Below are positions 32,422 through 41,632 of a stretch of 64,000 nucleotides of DNA, in pieces. The position numbers and the translations under genes are program-made. The notes beneath the pieces were generated by a model. That model was given only the letters and a program-made list of their open reading frames with translations. It had not been told where the DNA came from and searched no databases. The stretch comes from Prevotella intermedia ATCC 25611 = DSM 20706 (GTDB taxonomy: Bacteria > Bacteroidota > Bacteroidia > Bacteroidales > Bacteroidaceae). The DNA lies in NCBI RefSeq assembly GCF_001953955.1, contig NZ_CP019300.1, forward strand, positions 372,001 to 436,000. Direction: 5' to 3'. Positions within the stretch are counted from its first letter, which is position 1; each line of letters starts with the position of its first letter.

Positions 32422-34314
32422 TTACTCCAAATAGGTGTAGCCGTAAAGTCCGCTGCGGTAGTTGCTAAGGAATTCCTTGCCCTCTTCGAGCGAGATTTTT
32501 CCTTGCTTAACGCTCTTTGTTACCCATATTTCGAGCTGACGGACGAGTTTCTTCGGATTGTATTGAACATATTCGAGTACCTCTTCCACAGTTTCGCCAT
32601 CGATGATTTGGTCGATGTGGTAGCTACCGTCTTTCACTGAAAGGTGCACGGCATTGGTGTCGCCGAAAAGATTGTGCAAGTCGCCGAGTATTTCTTGGTA
32701 GGCACCAACAAGGAAAACGCCAAGATAGTAAGGCTCGTTGCGGCGCAGCGAGTGCACAGGCAACACGTGTCCGGTACGTCCTCCCGTTACAAAATTTGAG
32801 ATTTTGCCGTCGCTGTCGCAGGTAATGTCCTGTAAAGTGGCTTTTCGTGTAGGGCGTTCGTTCAATCGCTGGATAGGCATAACGGGGAAAAGCTGGTCGA
32901 TAGCCCAACTATCGGGGAGCGATTGGAAGAGCGAGAAGTTGCAGAAATACTTGTCGGCGAGCAGTTTGTCTAAGTTTCGCAGTTCGTCGGGTACGTGCTT
33001 CATACTTTTTGCCAGTATGTTTATCTCGTGGCAAACGCTCCAATACATTGCTTCTATTTCGGCACGGGTTTTCAAATCTACCAATCCGTGCGAGAAAAGC
33101 TCTAAAGACTCTTCGCGTATCTGCTCCGCATCGTGCCAGTCTTCAAGCATATTGCGCGAGTTTATGTTGTCCCAAATCTTATAAAGCTCACGTACAAGCT
33201 GGTGGTCGGTATCCTTTGCCTCAAATTCTTCCGACATTTCGGGGAGCGAAGCTGTTTCCAAAACGTTGATGACAAGTATGGAATGGTGGGCTGCAACGCT
33301 ACGACCGCTTTCGGTAATGATGTTCGGGTGTGGTATTCCGTGCTTGTTCGATGCGTCTACGAAGGTAGAAACACAGTCGTTCACGTACTCTTGAATGCTG
33401 TAATTCACAGAACTCTCGCTGCTTGATGAACGCGTTCCATCGTAATCGACGCCCAATCCACCGCCACAATCTACGAAATCGACATTGTAACCCATCTTTT
33501 TAAGATTGGCATAGTATTGCGCAGCTTCGGTGAGAGCGGTTTGAATACGGCGTATTTTCGTAATTTGCGAACCGATATGGAAGTGGATAAGGCGCAGACA
33601 ATCGTGCATTCCTTTCTCGTCGAGCTTATCAAGAGCCTGCAAAAGCTCCGATGCCGTGAGGCCGAACTTCGATGCGTCGCCACCACTTTCAGCCCATTTG
33701 CCTGAGCCAGTGGTCGCCAGTTTAATACGAATACCTATGTTTGGCATTACATTAAGCTTCTTGGCAGCTTTCGCAATAATATCTATTTCGTTCAGTTTCT
33801 CTACCACAATGAAGATACGCTTGCCCATTTTCTGAGCCAAGAGCGCAAGTTCTATATAGCTTTGGTCTTTGTATCCGTTGCAGATAATGGGCGAATCGCT
33901 CTGGCACTGCACAGCTATAACGGCGTGCAATTCAGGCTTTGAACCAGCTTCCAAGCCGAGATTGAACTTCCGACCGTGCGAAATAATCTCATCAACGACA
34001 GGTTGCATCTGGTTCACCTTGATAGGATAGATGATGAAATTTTCGCCTTCGTAATTGTATTCCTTCCTTGCAATATCGAAACAAGACGATGTTTTCTCGA
34101 TACGATTGTCGAGAATATCGGGGAAACGAAGCAAAACGGGAGGCGTAACATCGCGCAAGACCAACTCGTCCATTATTTCGCACAAGTCCAACTCTGTATT
34201 ATCCTTGCACGGTGTAACGTAAACGTGCCCAGCTTCGTTGATACCAAAGTAAGAAGTACCCCAACCATTGATGTTGTAAAGTTCCTTCGAATCTTCAATA
34301 GTCCATTTTTTCAT
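32422..34314 (-). CDS. speA: Biosynthetic arginine decarboxylase
   Basis: 630 residues, normal for SpeA. It decarboxylates arginine to agmatine in polyamine synthesis using pyridoxal phosphate; the PLP lysine is in NFIIYPIKVNQMQPV (near residue 100). HFHIGSQI and the glycine-rich VDCGGGLGVDYDGT bind the cofactor phosphate. ESGRSVAAHHS and the late CDSDGKISNF are family motifs. It is the third gene of a minus-strand run topA-aroK-speA, 108 bases after aroK. A stem with a one- or two-base bulge (32405-32437) overlaps its stop codon and may be part of a terminator. Confidence 0.95.
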   Translation of the reverse strand: MKKWTIEDSKELYNINGWGTSYFGINEAGHVYVTPCKDNTELDLCEIMDELVLRDVTPPVLLRFPDILDNRIEKTSSCFDIARKEYNYEGENFIIYPIKVNQMQPVVDEIISHGRKFNLGLEAGSKPELHAVIAVQCQSDSPIICNGYKDQSYIELALLAQKMGKRIFIVVEKLNEIDIIAKAAKKLNVMPNIGIRIKLATTGSGKWAESGGDASKFGLTASELLQALDKLDEKGMHDCLRLIHFHIGSQITKIRRIQTALTEAAQYYANLKKMGYNVDFVDCGGGLGVDYDGTRSSSSESSVNYSIQEYVNDCVSTFVDASNKHGIPHPNIITESGRSVAAHHSILVINVLETASLPEMSEEFEAKDTDHQLVRELYKIWDNINSRNMLEDWHDAEQIREESLELFSHGLVDLKTRAEIEAMYWSVCHEINILAKSMKHVPDELRNLDKLLADKYFCNFSLFQSLPDSWAIDQLFPVMPIQRLNERPTRKATLQDITCDSDGKISNFVTGGRTGHVLPVHSLRRNEPYYLGVFLVGAYQEILGDLHNLFGDTNAVHLSVKDGSYHIDQIIDGETVEEVLEYVQYNPKKLVRQLEIWVTKSVKQGKISLEEGKEFLSNYRSGLYGYTYLE

Positions 34315-34422
34315 AACCTATCTGTTGTGTTTATAGAGAGCCTTTGCGCCGTTATGGTGCGGTCGGATTTCGCTCCCGATAATGAAATCGTATTGTTGTT
34401 TATTATTTTTCTCTATTCTCTG

Positions 34423-34986
34423 TTAAGTCTTTTTGCTTATTCCTGTCATCGCAATAAGCTGTTCTGCCATCGTATTTACCTTTTCGCGATTGTCCATCAA
34501 ATGCACTTCGAGAATGTGCTTTGCCTTCATATAGAAAGCATTACGCTTGCTTATCTGTTCATCTACAAAGGCTTTGACCTCGTCGGACGACTTCCCTATC
34601 AGCAGTGGACGAACATTCTTGCTCATATTAAGATGCTTGCAGATAATGTCGGTTGTAGCCTTCAGATATACCGTTTCGCCCTGTTGGTTCAGATAGTCCA
34701 TATTATCGAAGAAACAAGGAGTGCCTCCACCGCAAGAGATAATGACGTTTTCAAACTCTGCAACTTCGTGCAGCATATTGCGCTCTATGGTTCTGAACCC
34801 CTCTTCGCCCCGTTCTCCGAATATCTGTGCTATGGTTTTGCGCATTCGGGTCTCTATGTACCAATCCAAATCGTAGAACGGAAAGCCCAGAATCTTGGAC
34901 AATGCCCTACCGAGCGTGGTCTTCCCCGCGCCCATATAGCCTATTATGATAATTCGTTTCGGATTGTTTTGTAGGTTCTCCGCCAT
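34423..34986 (-). CDS. aroK: Shikimate kinase
   Basis: 187 residues. It phosphorylates shikimate with ATP in the chorismate pathway. Walker A is IGYMGAGKTTLGRAL (about 14-28). The shikimate-binding DLDWYIETR and the ISCGGGTPCF glycine triplet follow, and NVRPLLIG marks the LID region (RPLL). It starts 49 bases after the topA stop and is probably co-transcribed. The C-terminal 30 residues are slightly longer than in the E. coli enzyme. Confidence 0.95.
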   Translation of the reverse strand: MAENLQNNPKRIIIIGYMGAGKTTLGRALSKILGFPFYDLDWYIETRMRKTIAQIFGERGEEGFRTIERNMLHEVAEFENVIISCGGGTPCFFDNMDYLNQQGETVYLKATTDIICKHLNMSKNVRPLLIGKSSDEVKAFVDEQISKRNAFYMKAKHILEVHLMDNREKVNTMAEQLIAMTGISKKT

Positions 34987-35035
34987 TCTTCACCATTCTG
35001 CCTTCCCCGTTAAGGAAAGGCAGCAGTATGTTTGT

Positions 35036-37381
35036 TTATTTGCGTCCGCGCCTTGCCTTGGGTTCGGGCGCGTTCTTTATAATGTCCTGACACTCTTCGT
35101 AGGTAAGTTCGGAAGCCTTCTCGTGCATTGCCTTTGGTATGCGGTAGTTCTTTCCGTCGTATGCAATGTAAGGGCCGTAACGACCGTTCATCACTTCCAA
35201 CTTAGGGTCTTCGTCAAACTGTTTCAGGTGTCGCTGCGCATCTTGGAGACGCTTTGACTCTATCAACTTTATAGCTGTGTCGAGCGAAACCGTAAGCGGG
35301 TCTTCGTCTTTCGGCAGCGAGACGTACTTTTTGTTGTGCATTATGTAAGGGCCGAAACGTCCTGCGCCTATCACAACGTCGGTTTCCTCAAACTGTCCGA
35401 TAGTACGTGGCAGCTTGAACAGTTCCAATGCGTCGTCGAGCGTAAGTGTTTCCATACTCTTATCGGCTGGAATCTGCGCAAAACGAGGCTTATCGGTGTC
35501 GTCGGCAGTACCAATCTGCACAACAGGACCAAAGCGACCAATCTTTACAAATACAGGTTTGTTGGTCTTAGGGTCGATGCCCAGCTCGCGTTCGCCTGCC
35601 TTATGCTCCGACCGTGCATTCATTACGGCTTCCACTTCTGGGTCGAAACGCTTGTAAAACTCTTTCATTGCAGCATTCCAAGTCGCCTTTCCTTCCGAAA
35701 TCTTATCGAACTCCTGTTCCACCTTAGCAGTGAAATTGTAGTCCATAATGTCGGGGAAGTTCTCCATCAGGAAGTCGTTTACCACAATGCCAATGTCGGT
35801 TGGAATGAGCTTTCCCTTATCGGCACCCACCATTTCTTTCTTGTTCTTTGAGGTAATCTTCAACGCCTGCAAGGTGTCTACCACGTATATGCGCTCTTCG
35901 CCCTTCTTATCGCCCTTCTGAACATACTCGCGTTGCTGAATGGTTGAAATGGTTGGAGCGTATGTTGATGGGCGACCAATGCCCAATTCCTCGAGCTTAT
36001 GCACCAAACTTGCTTCTGTATAGCGGCTTGGTCCCATAGAATAGCGTTCGGTAGAAACAATGCTGCGTCGCTCCAACATCTGACCTTCGCTCATAGTGGG
36101 CAGTGCGTGAGATGTGTCTTCGGTTTCGTTTTCATCGTCGGTAGATTCGCGATAAACTTTCAAGAAACCGTCAAAAGCGATGACTTCGCCTGTAGCTACG
36201 AACTGAAGTTTGTCCGATTCGCGTCCTTCAGCATCTAAAATACCGATGGATACGGTGGTTTTATCAATCTTGGCATCTGCCATCTGAGACGCCACAGTGC
36301 GTTTCCAAATAAGGTCGTAAAGACGCTTTTCCTGACTCGTACCATCAATTCCGTGCGCACTCATATCGGTAGGACGAATAGCCTCGTGGGCTTCCTGCGC
36401 ACCTTTGCTGCTGGTATGGTACTTGCGAGTCTTGCTATATTCTGCCCCATAAAGGGTTTCTATTTCGTTTTTTACAGTGCTGACGGCAAGATTAGACAGG
36501 TTTACGCTGTCGGTACGCATATAGGTGATGCGTCCAGCTTCGTACAGTCGCTGTGCCACCATCATCGTCTGACTTACCGTAAAGCCTAATTTGCGTGCTG
36601 CTTCCTGTTGCAAAGTCGATGTTGTAAACGGAGGAGCAGGAGTTCGTTTCAGCGGTTTCTTGGCGATGGAAGATATTTGGAACGATGCGTTCTTACACTG
36701 CTCAAGGAATGCCAAAGCCTCTTCGTGAGTGGCAAAACGCTTGTTCAGTTCTGCTTTCACTTCGTTTTTCGTGCCGTCTTCGCTGGTTGCAGCAAAGATA
36801 GCATTCACTCTGTAATAGGGTTCAGACTTAAACGCCTGTATTTCGCGCTCGCGTTCTACTATCAATCTTACGGCAACACTCTGCACACGACCTGCACTCA
36901 ATGCTGGTTTCACCTTGCGCCACAACACGGGAGACAGGCGGAAACCCACCAAACGGTCTAACACACGGCGTGCCTGCTGTGCGTTTACAAGGTTCATATC
37001 CAACCGACGTGGGTTCTGGATAGCAGCAAGAATGGCTGATTTCGTGATTTCGTGGAACACGATACGGCTCGTTTTCTCCTCGTCGAGCCCTAAAACTTCG
37101 CAAAGGTGCCAACTTATGGCTTCTCCTTCGCGGTCTTCATCGGACGCCAACCAAACCTTTTTAGCGGCTTTAGCATTTTTCTTGAGTTCTGAAACAACCT
37201 TCTTCTTCTCGTCGGGAATTTCGTAATTGGCTTCCAAAGTGTCTAAATCCACACTTAATTCTTTCTTTTTCAAATCACGAATATGTCCGTACGACGACAT
37301 AACCTTAAAGTCTTCGCCCAAGAACTTCTCTATTGTCTTTGCCTTTGCAGGGCTCTCTACTATAACTAAGTTTTCTTGCAT
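35036..37381 (-). CDS. topA: DNA topoisomerase I
   Basis: 781 residues from ATG 37381 (MQENLVIVESPAKAKTIEKF); a longer frame to 37438 would start within the likely promoter region (CAAAATTA at 37411-37418 is TAATTTTG on the minus strand). The Toprim domain has the acidic DEDREGEAISWHL. The catalytic tyrosine is in RITYMRTDSVNLS (near 300). Cysteine zinc fingers are absent; instead the C-terminus carries repeated FGPYI/FGPVV blocks (Topo_C_Rpt type) and ends KARRGRK, the usual Bacteroidetes form. It relaxes negative supercoils. First gene of topA-aroK-speA. Confidence 0.95.
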   Translation of the reverse strand: MQENLVIVESPAKAKTIEKFLGEDFKVMSSYGHIRDLKKKELSVDLDTLEANYEIPDEKKKVVSELKKNAKAAKKVWLASDEDREGEAISWHLCEVLGLDEEKTSRIVFHEITKSAILAAIQNPRRLDMNLVNAQQARRVLDRLVGFRLSPVLWRKVKPALSAGRVQSVAVRLIVEREREIQAFKSEPYYRVNAIFAATSEDGTKNEVKAELNKRFATHEEALAFLEQCKNASFQISSIAKKPLKRTPAPPFTTSTLQQEAARKLGFTVSQTMMVAQRLYEAGRITYMRTDSVNLSNLAVSTVKNEIETLYGAEYSKTRKYHTSSKGAQEAHEAIRPTDMSAHGIDGTSQEKRLYDLIWKRTVASQMADAKIDKTTVSIGILDAEGRESDKLQFVATGEVIAFDGFLKVYRESTDDENETEDTSHALPTMSEGQMLERRSIVSTERYSMGPSRYTEASLVHKLEELGIGRPSTYAPTISTIQQREYVQKGDKKGEERIYVVDTLQALKITSKNKKEMVGADKGKLIPTDIGIVVNDFLMENFPDIMDYNFTAKVEQEFDKISEGKATWNAAMKEFYKRFDPEVEAVMNARSEHKAGERELGIDPKTNKPVFVKIGRFGPVVQIGTADDTDKPRFAQIPADKSMETLTLDDALELFKLPRTIGQFEETDVVIGAGRFGPYIMHNKKYVSLPKDEDPLTVSLDTAIKLIESKRLQDAQRHLKQFDEDPKLEVMNGRYGPYIAYDGKNYRIPKAMHEKASELTYEECQDIIKNAPEPKARRGRK

Positions 37382-37582
37382 ATCAGCATTAGTAACATTA
37401 TTCAAGGACGCAAAATTAAGCAAACTTTTTGCATACACCTTATATATATGGACTATTTTTTGTTTTTTTAAGAATACCGTTCCTTAAACCATTACATCAA
37501 ACACTATGATTCAGTGGGACTTTATCAAAGGGGACAGCTCTCTTTCTTCGCTTGCGACTGATACTAAAACAGCCGCTGTTTT

Positions 37583-37784
37583 GTAAAGAAAATTCTCTTA
37601 AAAAGTGATAACTGCGCTTTGACATTGCGAAAGCGGCTCTTTTGCAATGCAAAACAGCCGCTTTTACCGTGCAAAACCTACGCTTTTGGAACGCAAAACA
37701 ATAGGTTTTATAATACCTTAAAAATGAGATAGTTACACAATGGTAACGCTTGTGAAAAATATTTACACCTTTATTACCTTCTTT
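37583..37784 (+). repeat. Intergenic repeat family, copy B
   Basis: Full-length copy between topA and the DUF4252 operon. Head TTAAAAAGTGATAACTGCGC, core 37611-37711, tail CTTGTGAAAAATATTTACAC. In the core, AAAGCGGCTCTTTTGCA is followed after one base by TGCAAAACAGCCGCTTT, giving a long hairpin with one mismatch; the CTACGC module comes after it. This order is the reverse of copies A and C. The rest of this 480-base intergenic stretch (37382-37861) has the topA -7 box and nothing else I can support. Confidence 0.88.
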
Positions 37785-37861
37785 TTACTTATGCTATGAG
37801 AGGCGAAAGGGTAATTTACACCTGTTCTTAGGGAATTCATGGTGTCTTTAAAACGACAGCA

Positions 37862-38311
37862 TCATTTTGCAATACCTTGAATTTCTTCCAACGATACACG
37901 TCCCAACAAGTTCACAATCGTAAGTTCGTCGCGTTCAACATTCAGCAGTACGTACTCGTTCTTGCCGTTCTGGTATTTCTTTTCGTATATCGTAACATCT
38001 TCGCCATTGCTTTTCGTTTTCATCACGACGGCGTACTTTGCTTGCTTGTAATAAGCGAATGCAGCATTTTTTATACTGTTGATGAGCGAAGGACGCTCGC
38101 ATTCCAACACGTGAATATGGTCTAATCGCTTTGCAATGCGGCTTATGTCTTTGTTGCCCACTTGTACATTGCCCATCATTTTCAGCATTGTTGCCGAGAT
38201 ATAAGCCGTTGATATTCCTTCCTTATCGTCGTACTTGTCGAAGAATGCTTTCTGTGCGAAGGTACAATTGAAAGTAAAACCGAATAGCAAAAGTAGTAAT
38301 ATCTTCTTCAT
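37862..38311 (-). CDS. DUF4252 protein, third of the operon
   Basis: 149 residues with a signal peptide (MKKILLLLLFGFTFNCTFA). DUF4252 signature residues are seen in ISTAYISATMLKMMG, ISRIAKRLDHIHVLECE, KYAVVMKTKSNGEDVTIYEK and the closing VNLLGRVSLEEIQGI. Family members are small periplasmic or exported proteins of unknown role. It starts two bases after the anti-sigma gene, so is the last gene of the operon 40304-37862. It is more distant from the other two copies than they are from each other. Confidence 0.8.
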   Translation of the reverse strand: MKKILLLLLFGFTFNCTFAQKAFFDKYDDKEGISTAYISATMLKMMGNVQVGNKDISRIAKRLDHIHVLECERPSLINSIKNAAFAYYKQAKYAVVMKTKSNGEDVTIYEKKYQNGKNEYVLLNVERDELTIVNLLGRVSLEEIQGIAK

Positions 38312-38313
38312 TT

Positions 38314-38805
38314 CTATTTGTCTGTTGATTGTTTTGTTATGTTATTGATTGATTCCAACCCCTTGTTGAGCGATACGGAGAACTTGGTGAGTGCCTTGTT
38401 TGCTGTGGCATAAGCATCTTCGGGGTTATCGTAAGTGTCTGTCTTCTCGATATCCGACAACTGTTTTCCTTCGTGTTTATCGACAAAAACACCTACTGCC
38501 AGCAATATCAATATACTGGCTGCAATGCCTACCACCCAACGCAAGCCTGCCTTGCGTGCCGTTTTGCGCGCCGTAGACTCTACCGTGTTCCATTGATTTA
38601 TTTGTCGTTCTATCTTGTTTTCCAAATCGAACGGCACTTCAATGGCAGCATTTTGCTGCAGCGCAAGGAACATTTCGGCTTCCTCGCGCAACTCCTCGTC
38701 TACCTCGTTGTTACAGAAGTACTCCGCAAGACGTTTTTCCTCGGTTTCATCGGTCAATCCGTTGTAAAACCGCTCCAATAGTTTCTTTGTTTCCTTCGTT
38801 TCCAT
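38314..38805 (-). CDS. Putative anti-sigma factor of the DUF4252 operon
   Basis: 163 residues. A cytoplasmic part with TKKLLERFYNGLTDETEEKRLAEYF is followed by a membrane span (WVVGIAASILILLAVGVFV, about 90-108) and a periplasmic tail. It overlaps the sigma gene by one base. The acidic start and single span are typical of Bacteroidetes anti-sigma proteins. Probably restrains the adjacent sigma factor. Confidence 0.72.
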   Translation of the reverse strand: METKETKKLLERFYNGLTDETEEKRLAEYFCNNEVDEELREEAEMFLALQQNAAIEVPFDLENKIERQINQWNTVESTARKTARKAGLRWVVGIAASILILLAVGVFVDKHEGKQLSDIEKTDTYDNPEDAYATANKALTKFSVSLNKGLESINNITKQSTDK

Positions 38806-39305
38806 TATCGCTTTATTTCCTTTATTCTTTCTCTTATTTTCTTTCGTGCCCTACTCAGAACAGAACGTAGATTGACTTCCGTAAGTCCTGTTTCGGCACT
38901 GATTTCTTCGTATGTCCGCCCTTCCACATCACGCATAAGCATCACCTTTCCTTGCGGGTCGGGCAGCGCAAGTATCATTGCTCTGATGCGTTGCCATTGG
39001 TCTTGCGCGTCAATGCGTTCGCTTAGGTTCTCGGTTGCTTTGTGTTGCATTTCGCTAACGTCCCGTTCGGCTTCATCAATGTGCTTTGTACGTTTTATAT
39101 CGTAGAATATTCGGCGCAACGTCATAATGCTGTAAGCCTCTGGGTTGTCGATGTCGGCAAGCTGATGGCGACGTGTCCAGAGTCGCAGAAAGGTTTCCTG
39201 CACGAGGTCTTCGGCAGCCTGCGTATTGCCCGTCAGACGCCATGCCACCACATAAAGTCTGCGATGGCACGGCAAGAAGATTGCTTTGAACTGCGAGGCT
39301 TCCAT
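38805..39305 (-). CDS. ECF-type sigma factor of the DUF4252 operon
   Basis: 166 residues. Region 2 is VVAWRLTGNTQAAEDLVQET FLRLW and region 4 is LPDPQGKVMLMRDVEGRTYE EISAETGLTEVNLRSVLSRARKKIRE. It shares an operon with its putative anti-sigma and three DUF4252 genes, so the envelope proteins and the regulator may form one signalling unit; the operon probably regulates itself. That link is inference. Confidence 0.9.
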   Translation of the reverse strand: MEASQFKAIFLPCHRRLYVVAWRLTGNTQAAEDLVQETFLRLWTRRHQLADIDNPEAYSIMTLRRIFYDIKRTKHIDEAERDVSEMQHKATENLSERIDAQDQWQRIRAMILALPDPQGKVMLMRDVEGRTYEEISAETGLTEVNLRSVLSRARKKIRERIKEIKR

Positions 39306-39328
39306 TTATAACTGTTTCGTGAGTGTGT

Positions 39329-39829
39329 TTACTTCTTCTTTTTCTTGCTTTGGCTATTGATAATCTCGCTGAGCTTGCCCAATGGGATTTTACCTTTCAC
39401 CAATACAAGGGAGCAGTCGGAGCCTTCAGCATCAATGACAACAAGTTCGCGAACTACGCCATGCTTCATCTTAATCTGAACACTTGAAAAGCCATCTTTC
39501 TTGTTCTGCCTGACAAGTTCGTGGTAGTTTCTGTTGTTTATGCGCTTTGCCCGTGTCCAAAAGTTTCTTTTCACATCGTCTGAACATCGGTAAAGGTCTA
39601 ACGTCTTTACCGATTTGATGCACTTCAGCATAGCCTGCGCATCTTCGTCGCTATCTTTTATAAAGGTCTTGGCAAACGCAAACAACAGCTTTCCTACGTG
39701 GCTGTACTCTGCATGCTTGGCGTTTTTAAATGTCGCCATTAGGCTATGCACGTCCTCGCCCACTCGTTGGCTGGCACTTACGGTGCTCGTGCTTAGAACA
39801 AGAACAAATATAAAAAGTAGCTTTCTCAT
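39329..39829 (-). CDS. DUF4252 protein, second of the operon
   Basis: 166 residues from ATG 39829 (MRKLLFIFVLVLSTSTVSAS, signal peptide); the upstream in-frame start at 39850 would overlap the previous gene and precede the signal. DUF4252-like blocks: FAFAKTFIKDSDEDAQAMLK, IKSVKTLDLYRCSDDVKRNF, SVQIKMKHGVVRELVVIDAEG. Ends with a lysine-rich tail (SQSKKKKK). It starts four bases after the stop of the first DUF4252 gene and precedes the sigma gene by 23 bases. Confidence 0.75.
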   Translation of the reverse strand: MRKLLFIFVLVLSTSTVSASQRVGEDVHSLMATFKNAKHAEYSHVGKLLFAFAKTFIKDSDEDAQAMLKCIKSVKTLDLYRCSDDVKRNFWTRAKRINNRNYHELVRQNKKDGFSSVQIKMKHGVVRELVVIDAEGSDCSLVLVKGKIPLGKLSEIINSQSKKKKK

Positions 39830-39833
39830 ATTC

Positions 39834-40304
39834 TTACTTTGATGTTGCACTATCTATGATGCCATCAATGTCTTTCGGAGCGATGTTGCCATCTATTACT
39901 ACAAAGGCGCATTCGTCCTCTTCTACGGCGTAGATAACTATACGTTTGATAACTTCATCGGTACCTTGCGTCATAATTCTGACCTTTGAACCTTCCGAAT
40001 TCACTTTTACCATTTCGTCGTAGCCCTTCCAATTGAAGGCTTCCACTGCCTTTTGAAATTCTTCCTTTGTAGCTTTGGTAGCTTCTTCGAGCGACAATAC
40101 GCGCAGATGGTCTATCTTATCTACCCAATTTTGTGCATCTTTATTGCCCGAAGCCTTTAAGCCAAGAGCCAGCAATTCTTTAGGAACGTCTACCAATTCT
40201 ACGTTTTCGTGATTTTTGAACTGCTCAAAAATGCTTTCAACGTTTTGTGCTTTAGCAACCATACTTACTGCCAAGAGGGCAAGTGAAATGAATAATGTTC
40301 TCAT
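39834..40304 (-). CDS. DUF4252 protein, first of the operon
   Basis: 156 residues with signal peptide MRTLFISLALLAVSMVAKAQ. The core follows the family (VESIFEQFKNHENVELVDVP, ALGLKASGNKDAQNWVDKID, HLRVLSLEEA) and ends with GNIAPKDIDGIIDSA. First gene of a five-gene minus-strand operon DUF4252-DUF4252-sigma-anti-sigma-DUF4252. Function unknown; periplasmic by prediction. Confidence 0.8.
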   Translation of the reverse strand: MRTLFISLALLAVSMVAKAQNVESIFEQFKNHENVELVDVPKELLALGLKASGNKDAQNWVDKIDHLRVLSLEEATKATKEEFQKAVEAFNWKGYDEMVKVNSEGSKVRIMTQGTDEVIKRIVIYAVEEDECAFVVIDGNIAPKDIDGIIDSATSK

Positions 40305-40472
40305 AATCGTATTCTTTTAAAGAGTTTTTAATTTGTTTGTATTGGTATAGACGTAAGTTGTTGCGATTTTGTGGCAAAGAAAACAAGAAAAAATACTTTT
40401 TATTTGATTTTTTCTTTATTGCAGTTTAGAGAAGTCGTACTTGAGGTACCGCACGGGCACCTCAAGCCATTG

Positions 40473-41507
40473 TTATTCAAAGAGCGAAGGTTCGCCTACC
40501 GCCGAACCGCGCATTGTCTTGCCAAGATGTTCGTAAGCCAACTCTGTTGCCATACGTCCGCGTGGCGTTCGCTTGATGAATCCTTCCATAATAAGATAAG
40601 GTTCGTAAACCTCTTCCAGCGTTCCTGCATCTTCGCCGATAGCCGTTGCAATGGTAGAAACGCCGACAGGGCCTCCACGAAACTTGTCGATAATGGTCAG
40701 AAGTATCTTGTTGTCTATCTCGTCAAGGCCGTATTTGTCGATATTCAGCGATTGCAACGACGACTGTGCGATAGCGTGGTCGATGGTTCCGTTGCCTTTT
40801 ACCTGTGCGAAATCGCGTACACGACGCAGCAAGGCATTGCAAATACGGGGCGTACCGCGTGAGCGTCGGGCTATTTCAACGGCAGCATCGCCTTCAATAG
40901 GCACCTTCAACAGGTTGGCAGAACGCTTTATAATGCGACTCAAAGTTTCGGGCGCATAATACTCTAAATGCAGATTAATGCCAAAACGAGCACGCAAAGG
41001 AGCCGTTAAAAGTCCGCTGCGAGTAGTCGCTCCAACGAGTGTAAACGGATTTAAGTCTATCTGAATAGAGCGTGCTGAAGGACCTTTGTCTATCATAATG
41101 TCGATTCGATAGTCCTCCATTGCCGAATAAAGGTATTCTTCAACAACGGGAGAAAGGCGGTGAATTTCGTCAATGAACAGCACATCGTTGGGTTCGAGCG
41201 ATGTAAGAATACCTGCCAAATCGCCCGGTTTATCGAGTACAGGACCCGAAGTAATCTTAAAACCGACGCCCAACTCATTGGCAATAATGTTGCTCAACGT
41301 GGTTTTTCCCAGTCCCGGAGGCCCGTGAAGCAACGTGTGGTCGAGTGGTTCGCCACGATATTTGGCAGCTTCAACAAACACCCGAAGGTTCTCTACCACC
41401 TTGTCTTGCCCGCTGAAGTCGTCGAACTTCGGCGGTCGCAGTGCGTTTTCAAATTCCTTTTCGGCTGTTGTAAATCGCTCTTCTCTTATATCGAAATCTT
41501 CATTCAT
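40473..41507 (-). CDS. ruvB: Holliday junction branch-migration ATPase RuvB
   Basis: 344 residues. Walker [13 protein letters not shown] (about 63-74), Walker [12 protein letters not shown], sensor-1 [18 protein letters not shown] and the C-terminal winged helix ending [17 protein letters not shown] are all present. It drives branch migration with RuvA during recombination and repair. ruvA and ruvC are not adjacent here. The gap to the DUF4252 operon (40305-40472) shows no gene. Confidence 0.96.
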   Translation of the reverse strand: MNEDFDIREERFTTAEKEFENALRPPKFDDFSGQDKVVENLRVFVEAAKYRGEPLDHTLLHGPPGLGKTTLSNIIANELGVGFKITSGPVLDKPGDLAGILTSLEPNDVLFIDEIHRLSPVVEEYLYSAMEDYRIDIMIDKGPSARSIQIDLNPFTLVGATTRSGLLTAPLRARFGINLHLEYYAPETLSRIIKRSANLLKVPIEGDAAVEIARRSRGTPRICNALLRRVRDFAQVKGNGTIDHAIAQSSLQSLNIDKYGLDEIDNKILLTIIDKFRGGPVGVSTIATAIGEDAGTLEEVYEPYLIMEGFIKRTPRGRMATELAYEHLGKTMRGSAVGEPSLFE

Positions 41508-41632
41508 ACCTTCTTTCGTCTGTCTTTATCACGAATAAATAGACTTGTAGTTTGCAAAGATAGCCAATAAAAACGAGAAACGAAGTGGGTTCCTCCATAA
41601 AACATTTAACGTTTTCGGTGGCTGTATTCACG

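Noticed and set aside
33976..34974. 332-codon plus-strand open frame
   Set aside because: Antisense to speA and aroK, which are clear enzymes; the translation has no motif and arises from codon bias of the true genes.
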